NCBI GenBank assembly: GCA_963210315.1
Contig: OY723279.1
Location: 682,001-746,000, forward strand
Reading direction: 5' to 3'
DNA: 64,000 nt
Origin: Rhynchopus euleeides
Lineage: Eukaryota > Euglenozoa > Diplonemea > Diplonemida > Diplonemidae
This document shows positions 59,476-64,000 of this stretch, in pieces; position 1 is the stretch's first letter, and each line of letters begins with the position of its first letter. Under the pieces are notes generated by a model that saw nothing but the letters and a program-made list of their open reading frames with translations, did no database searches and was not told where the DNA came from. Made by a program: the position numbers and the translations under genes.

Positions 59476-60361
59476 CATGTGCCTGGTCTTGGAGCCAAGT
59501 CCTTGCGCGTACGGGGCTGCGGCATGTCGGTTCCAGCACCCTCGCGGAAGGCTGGGCCCGAGCACTGATCTCTAAGAGACGAACCACCTTGCGAATGCGA
59601 TCGGGTTTGCGGGCTTGCGGCCATGACATCTCGAAAGGGTCGTCATGTTTCGGGTTCGACTTGGTGGGCATCCGTGGCATGCAAGAGATGGCACACCAGG
59701 AGCCACGCAGCACCAGGTCGACCTGGATCTGATCGAGCTCAGGGGGAAGGAAGCACAGTCACCAAAGTGATATCACCGCCGGCCTCAACCACCAAACTGC
59801 AACCGCAGAAGTTCCGCTATTCTCACAAGGGAAGGCGCCCTGGGATGTAGCAGTGATTTGTGTGCAGCGCCATCAAGTGACACTGACCGCCTTGAACAGA
59901 GAGGTAGTGTACAGATGGCGATCAGTGAGAGGGCGTGCTGTGTCCTCCCACTTCCCCATCTACCTCCATTCGTTCACCGTTGTTGATAGCGATTTTTTCG
60001 CCATTTTTTCGAATCGTATGCATCGGTCAGGCCGAGTGAATCAAAATAGCGCAAAAATCACACCAAAATCTGTGTCTGAGGCACAGAAATCGTGCAAAAA
60101 AAGCACCCAAAAAAGTGCAAAAAACCCAAAATAGGATTTCGAAAATTGGCCAAAATACCCCCAAAATAGAGCCACACCTGCCCCCGGTTTTTCGGGGCAA
60201 AATCTCAAAAACCGGGGCTAAGCCCCGTTTTTCATAACAGTATCTTAAACACTGACCAAATCGGCAAAAAAAATTTCGGATTTTTTTTTTGCTGTCGGCC
60301 GACCGACCGACTGGCCGACCGACAGGCCGACAGCTGTAGGGTTGGTCACCTTGGTGTCTGG

Positions 60362-61430
60362 GTGCATGGGCTGCAGGGAATCGGATTCCTGGAATCGAGA
60401 ATCCGATTCCGGAATCGAAAAACCGAGTGGAATCCGATTCCACAAAAAAAGTCAAAAAATAGATTTCCCATTGGGTGACACTTGGTTTTTCACGGTTTTG
60501 TACGGGAAAAAGACAATGCGATTTTTCGTGATTTTTCACCTCGGATGAGCCTCGATTTCGCAAAGTCGTCGGATTACCGAGACTTCTTGCTGAGCAGTGA
60601 ATGGGGTCTGGCGAAATGAGGGCAGGAACATGCTTAGATTGACGATTCAGTGCGAAATAATGGCCATCGTGGATTCCACGAGCCAAATTAGGTAGTCATT
60701 TTTCTGCTTGCGTTTTTTTAGTTGTATTTTTTTCGCGAATCTGGGCCATAAAATGGATTTTTGGTGGGCGACCGAAATCCACCCCATGGGCTGCAGGGAA
60801 TCGGATTCCTGGAATCGAGAATCCGATTCCGGAATCGAAAAACCGAGTGGAATCCGATTCCACAAAAAAAGTCAAAAAATAGATTTCCCATTGGGTGACA
60901 CTTGGTTTTTCACGGTTTTGTACGGGAAAAAGACAATGCGATTTTTCGTGATTTTTCACCTCGGATGAGCCTCGATTTCGCAAAGTCGTCGGATTACCGA
61001 GACTTCTTGCTGAGCAGTGAATGGGGTCTGGCGAAATGAGGGCAGGAACATGCTTAGATTGACGATTCAGTGCGAAATAATGGCCATCGTGGATTCCACG
61101 AGCCAAATTAGGTAGTCATTTTTCTGCTTGCGTTTTTTTAGTTGTATTTTTTTCGCGAATCTGGGCCATAAAATGGATTTTTGGTGGGCGACCGAAATCC
61201 ACCCCATGGGCTGCAGGGAATCGGATTCCTGGAATCGAGAATCCGATTCCGGAATCGAAAAACCGAGTGGAATCCGATTCCACAAAAAAAGTCAAAAAAT
61301 AGATTTCCCATTGGGTGACACTTGGTTTTTCACGGTTTTGTACGGGAAAAAGACAATGCGATTTTTCGTGATTTTTCACCTCGGATGAGCCTCGATTTCG
61401 CAAAGTCGTCGGATTACCGAGACTTCGCGA
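60362..61430 (+). repeat. 420-bp tandem repeat, about 2.5 copies
   Basis: Units start at about 60365, 60785 and 61205 with ATGGGCTGCAGGGAATCGG and are almost identical over the shared parts; the third is cut at about 61427. Each starts with GGAATCGGATTCC-type palindromes. The near identity indicates recent duplication. No domain in any frame. Confidence 0.85.
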
Positions 61431-61922
61431 AGAGAGGCGAAGCCGAGTAGGCGCTGCCCCGGCGCCGGGGGTTTGGGGGGCTCTGCCCCCCAACCCCGCC
61501 GGAGGCGAAATTTTTTTTGGGCCTTTTTTGTTAAGGTGTACCGAAAATCGACTTTTTTCGGGAGAACATCCTCGGCCGCGCACTTTACGTGCGCGTGCCG
61601 GGGAGGGGGGGGGGGGAAGCCCGCCGCAGGCGCCGGAAATTTTTGGGGTCTAAAAAAGAAGGTGTACCGAACAGGGCTGTTCCTAACTGGGGGGCTTGTT
61701 CCCCACTTTCAGGATTCTGAACTTTTTTTCTAAGAATTTTTGTAAGGGGGAAAAAAGTTTTTTTCTAAGAATTTTGTTAGGGGATTTTTTTTCTAAGGTT
61801 GTTTCGCAGAGGAAAAAACGTTTTCTAAGTTTTCCCCAGTCGACAGGGCGCGCACAAGGATGGAAGGGAAGTCTGTCCCCCGTACCGTTCGCCTTGCTGG
61901 CCAACTGGAGAGCCAGACGTTC
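61431..61922. other. GC-rich hairpin block and C(G)-rich repeats
   Basis: A hairpin resembling module H but distinct (GGGGGGCTCTGCCCCCC, 61477-61493), a GCGCACTTTACGTGCGC stem (61577-61593) and a CCGCAGGCGCCGGAAATTTT unit. The latter two recur at 62925-63000 and in part at 63118-63140. Confidence 0.6.
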
Positions 61923-61975
61923 ACTACCGTGGCCTCCGGCGGCTGGGGGGCACCGCCCCCCAGACCCCCCTGTGG
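61923..61975 (+). repeat. Hairpin module H, copy 9
   Basis: One core change (GCACCGCC for GCTCCGCC) leaves a mismatch in the palindrome. Paired with copy 10. Confidence 0.8.
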
Positions 61976-62093
61976 CATACGTCTCGTACTCAAGTCCTTC
62001 GAATCCCATCAGGTCGGGGTCCAACCACTCCAGTCGCCTCTGAGGACGCAGCCAACTCGCACAGAATCTGTACGCCCACACGAACAGATGTTC

Positions 62094-62144
62094 GCTACCG
62101 TGGCCTCCGGCGGCTGGGGGGCTCCGCCCCCCAGACCCCCCATG
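62094..62144 (+). repeat. Hairpin module H, copy 10
   Basis: 171 bp from copy 9. The DNA between them reads FVWAYRFCASWLRPQRRLEW on the minus strand, a varied and coding-like stretch. Confidence 0.8.
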
Positions 62145-62167
62145 TAGCGTGTGCCCGTCCATCTATC

Positions 62168-62290
62168 TCACTTCCCCGGGTCCAGTGCAGCATAGGAGGT
62201 CAGCACCACATCCATGAAGCGCTTCTTCGAAGCCTGACTGACATCGGACAGGAGGTCGGGCTTCCCCACCTGGGAGGTACACTTGCCGCG
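62168..62290 (-). CDS. Possible last exon of an unidentified gene
   Basis: The minus strand reads CTSQVGKPDLLSDVSQASK, then KRFMDVVLTSYAALDPGK and a stop at 62168. The composition looks coding and not repeat-derived, but there is no clear acceptor or recognised domain. It could be a captured or decayed exon. Confidence 0.25.
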   Translation of the reverse strand, partial: RGKCTSQVGKPDLLSDVSQASKKRFMDVVLTSYAALDPGK

Positions 62291-63723
62291 TTCGCGACAT
62301 GCGTGACACGCAACACGCTACCTGAAACGTGAGTGTGCCTTGCTAACACGAGCATTTCAACGGTCTGCCGACGACCGTTCCCCAAACCAGTAAACCAGCA
62401 GTTTTGGAAAATCGGAGAGATCACCCTACTGTGCTGAGTATGGTGCGCACCACTGCAAAAATCCCCGGGAGCTTTTGGGCTTTCAGACCTGAAGGGGCCA
62501 GCAGGTGGGTGGCGTCGGGGAGTGGCAGCTTTGTAACTGTCCTCCAGCTGCTGGCATGTCCAGCCCTGCGAGAGTGCCAAGGTGTATTGAGTCCCTGCGG
62601 AGCACAACCCCCGATGAGAATGAGTGCCAGATGATCCTCATTCATTTTCAGCTGTAACGCGCATGAGGGGCACTCTCTGCCGCAAGCATCTCTGGGCATC
62701 ACCCGAGAGCTGTCACATGATGACGCGGAGAGAAATCAGAGAAAAAGTCCCGCCTGACGGGCACGCGCCTGGAAACTGTGGGGGGGCGAGCAAAAAATCC
62801 CTTGTAAAAATTCTTAGAAAAAACCTGGTTCCCCGACCCAAAAAACCTGGAAAAAGGGCTCGTTCCCCGCCCAGGCCTGGTACCGAAAATCGACTTTTTT
62901 CGGGAGAACACGTCCTGGGCCGCGCACTTTCCGTGCGCGTGCGGGGGGGGGGGGGGGGGCAGAGAGCCCGCCGCAGGCGCCGGAAATTTTTGGGTCGACA
63001 AAAGAAGGTGTACCGAAAATCAACTTTTTCGACCAAGTCTTGCCAATTTTCGGCACTTTTGGAGCGCCATTCTCAGAAGAAATCCTCGGCAGGGGTGGGG
63101 GGGTGGGGGTCAACAGCCCGCCGCAGGCGCCGGAAATTTTCAGGCGTGGTTTCGTATGTTGTGTTGCCGTTGTGTTGGCCGGAAGTATTCAGGGACACTT
63201 CAGGGACGGAGAGCCAGCCCCCTGGCCCAACCAAAAACCGGATTTTTCGGCCAAAAATTCGAAATTTTCGCATGGTGTGCGAATGTGTTGAGAGTAACGG
63301 AAAATGCCCAAATTTTCATGTATCGAAAGAGTTGGTGAGCAATTCGTCCTTCTGTTCAATTCGACCCAAAACTGCCACCAGCCATTTTCTAAGGGCTTCT
63401 GGGTGGGTTCTGACCAGAAAAATGGCTGAAAAATGGACGGAAACCCCCAAAAACCACCCAGAAATGGCCAGAAATCGGTTTTTGGGCCCATTTTTCACCC
63501 AGAAACACGTTTTTGGGCCTCTGTGAAAATTTCGATTTTTTGACATTTTTCGCGATTTTCTACAACTACTCGCCCACACAAAAACCGTTTTTTAGCAGGG
63601 AAATGCAACAAATCAACGAATTAAGCCGTTTTAACCCCTTTCGTGCACTTTTTGGTCCCAGAAGGGAGTATATGGGGTGTTGGGGTCCCCCTACGACTTG
63701 TCCATTTTTCGACATTTTTGGGT
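62291..63723. other. Non-coding region with repeat copies
   Basis: Repeats of 61550-61660 recur at about 62880-63000 and 63095-63140. No gene is supported, although the plus strand is open over 62624-63526 through Lys/Pro-rich low-complexity sequence. Confidence 0.45.
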
Positions 63724-63985
63724 CAGATTCCGGAATCCGATTCTCGATTCCGGAATCGGTGGAATCCGATTCTGGATTCTGGAATCGGATTCCACCGATT
63801 CCACGATTCCGGAATCGGTGATTTCGATTCCGGAATCGGATTCCACAATTTTGGAATCGGCGTTTTCGATTCCGGAATCCGATTCCACTCTTTTTCTGGA
63901 ATCGTGGAATCCGGATTCTGATTCGGAATCCGGATTCCACGATTCCCGGAATCGAAGATTTTTATTTGGAATCCGATTCAATGCA
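63724..63985. repeat. Array of GATTCCGGAATC palindromes
   Basis: Some 15-20 GGAATC / GATTCC words in near-perfect palindromes. It ends GATTCAATGCAGCCCATG, the inverse of the ATGGGCTGCAGGGAATC that opens the 420-bp tandem at 60365, suggesting that the two are opposite ends of one element. Confidence 0.7.
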
Positions 63986-64000
63986 GCCCATGCTGGGTGT

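Larger units (their letters stand above)
58845..60180 (-). mobile_element. hAT-like element, copy B (inverted relative to copy A)
   Basis: Ends CAGGCGTGTATCTATTT and, inversely, CAGGTGTGGCTCTATTT; perfect 8-bp duplication CCCCCGGT at 58837-58844 and 60181-60188. 1336 bp, matching copy A without its two MITEs, apart from small indels (a segment around 59097-59105 is shorter). Carries hairpin modules 7 and 8. Confidence 0.85.

Noticed and set aside
61995-62015. tRNA T-arm-like TTCGAATCC between hairpin modules 9 and 10
   Set aside because: No D-arm, anticodon arm or acceptor stem can be placed around it, and the homologous copy at 31.1 kb lacks the word.
62624-63526. 300-residue plus-strand open frame
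   Set aside because: Lys/Pro/Arg-rich low-complexity sequence spanning several dispersed repeat copies; no domain and no start context.

Overview
The window looks like nuclear DNA of a GC-rich single-celled eukaryote. Reasons: a spliced gene with GTATGN donors, a LINE, several DNA-transposon families with clean target-site duplications, a p25-alpha (TPPP) gene typical of flagellated cells, a PPR gene, long poly-G/poly-C runs and (GT)n tracts. The species is not certain. Every host gene I can support, and the LINE, lies on the minus strand. That one-way layout would fit a euglenozoan such as a diplonemid, but an alveolate or another alga remains possible.

Layout. 1-4.1 kb: two copies of a hAT transposase fragment, an AT-rich MITE and decayed duplicons. 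4.1-16.3 kb: a split armadillo-repeat gene resembling importin-alpha, with a ~9 kb apparently intact LINE in one intron. The LINE has two same-frame ORFs separated by one TGA, each carrying an OTU protease domain and an RNase H-like domain. 17.4-26.6 kb: hAT elements with 8-bp duplications, nested MITEs, G-rich DNA and a ~190-bp satellite. 29-32.5 kb: a Pro/Leu-rich disordered protein and the p25-alpha gene. 34.4-40.3 kb: two neighbouring, related elements in opposite orientation, each ending in arrays of palindromes; the palindromes are GC-rich in one and AT-rich in the other. 40.3-41.5 kb: a secreted C45-type Ntn hydrolase. 42.4-56.1 kb: six tandem genes and one remnant, each ubiquitin-like domain plus DUF4116 repeats, differing in length by whole 25-residue units. 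56.3-57.4 kb: a PPR gene. 58.4-64 kb: another hAT copy, a 420-bp tandem repeat, a hairpin module seen ten times in the window, and GGAATC palindrome arrays.

How the parts relate. The host genes do not form an evident pathway. The coherent systems are the LINE (probable read-through expression, duplicated OTU/RNase H modules, structured ends), the Ubl-DUF4116 array (expansion and contraction by unit steps) and the cut-and-paste families. One inverted pair of hAT copies supplies empty-site controls for two MITE insertions. I saw no retrovirus-like or Polinton-like element, no CRISPR array and no confident tRNA or rRNA gene.
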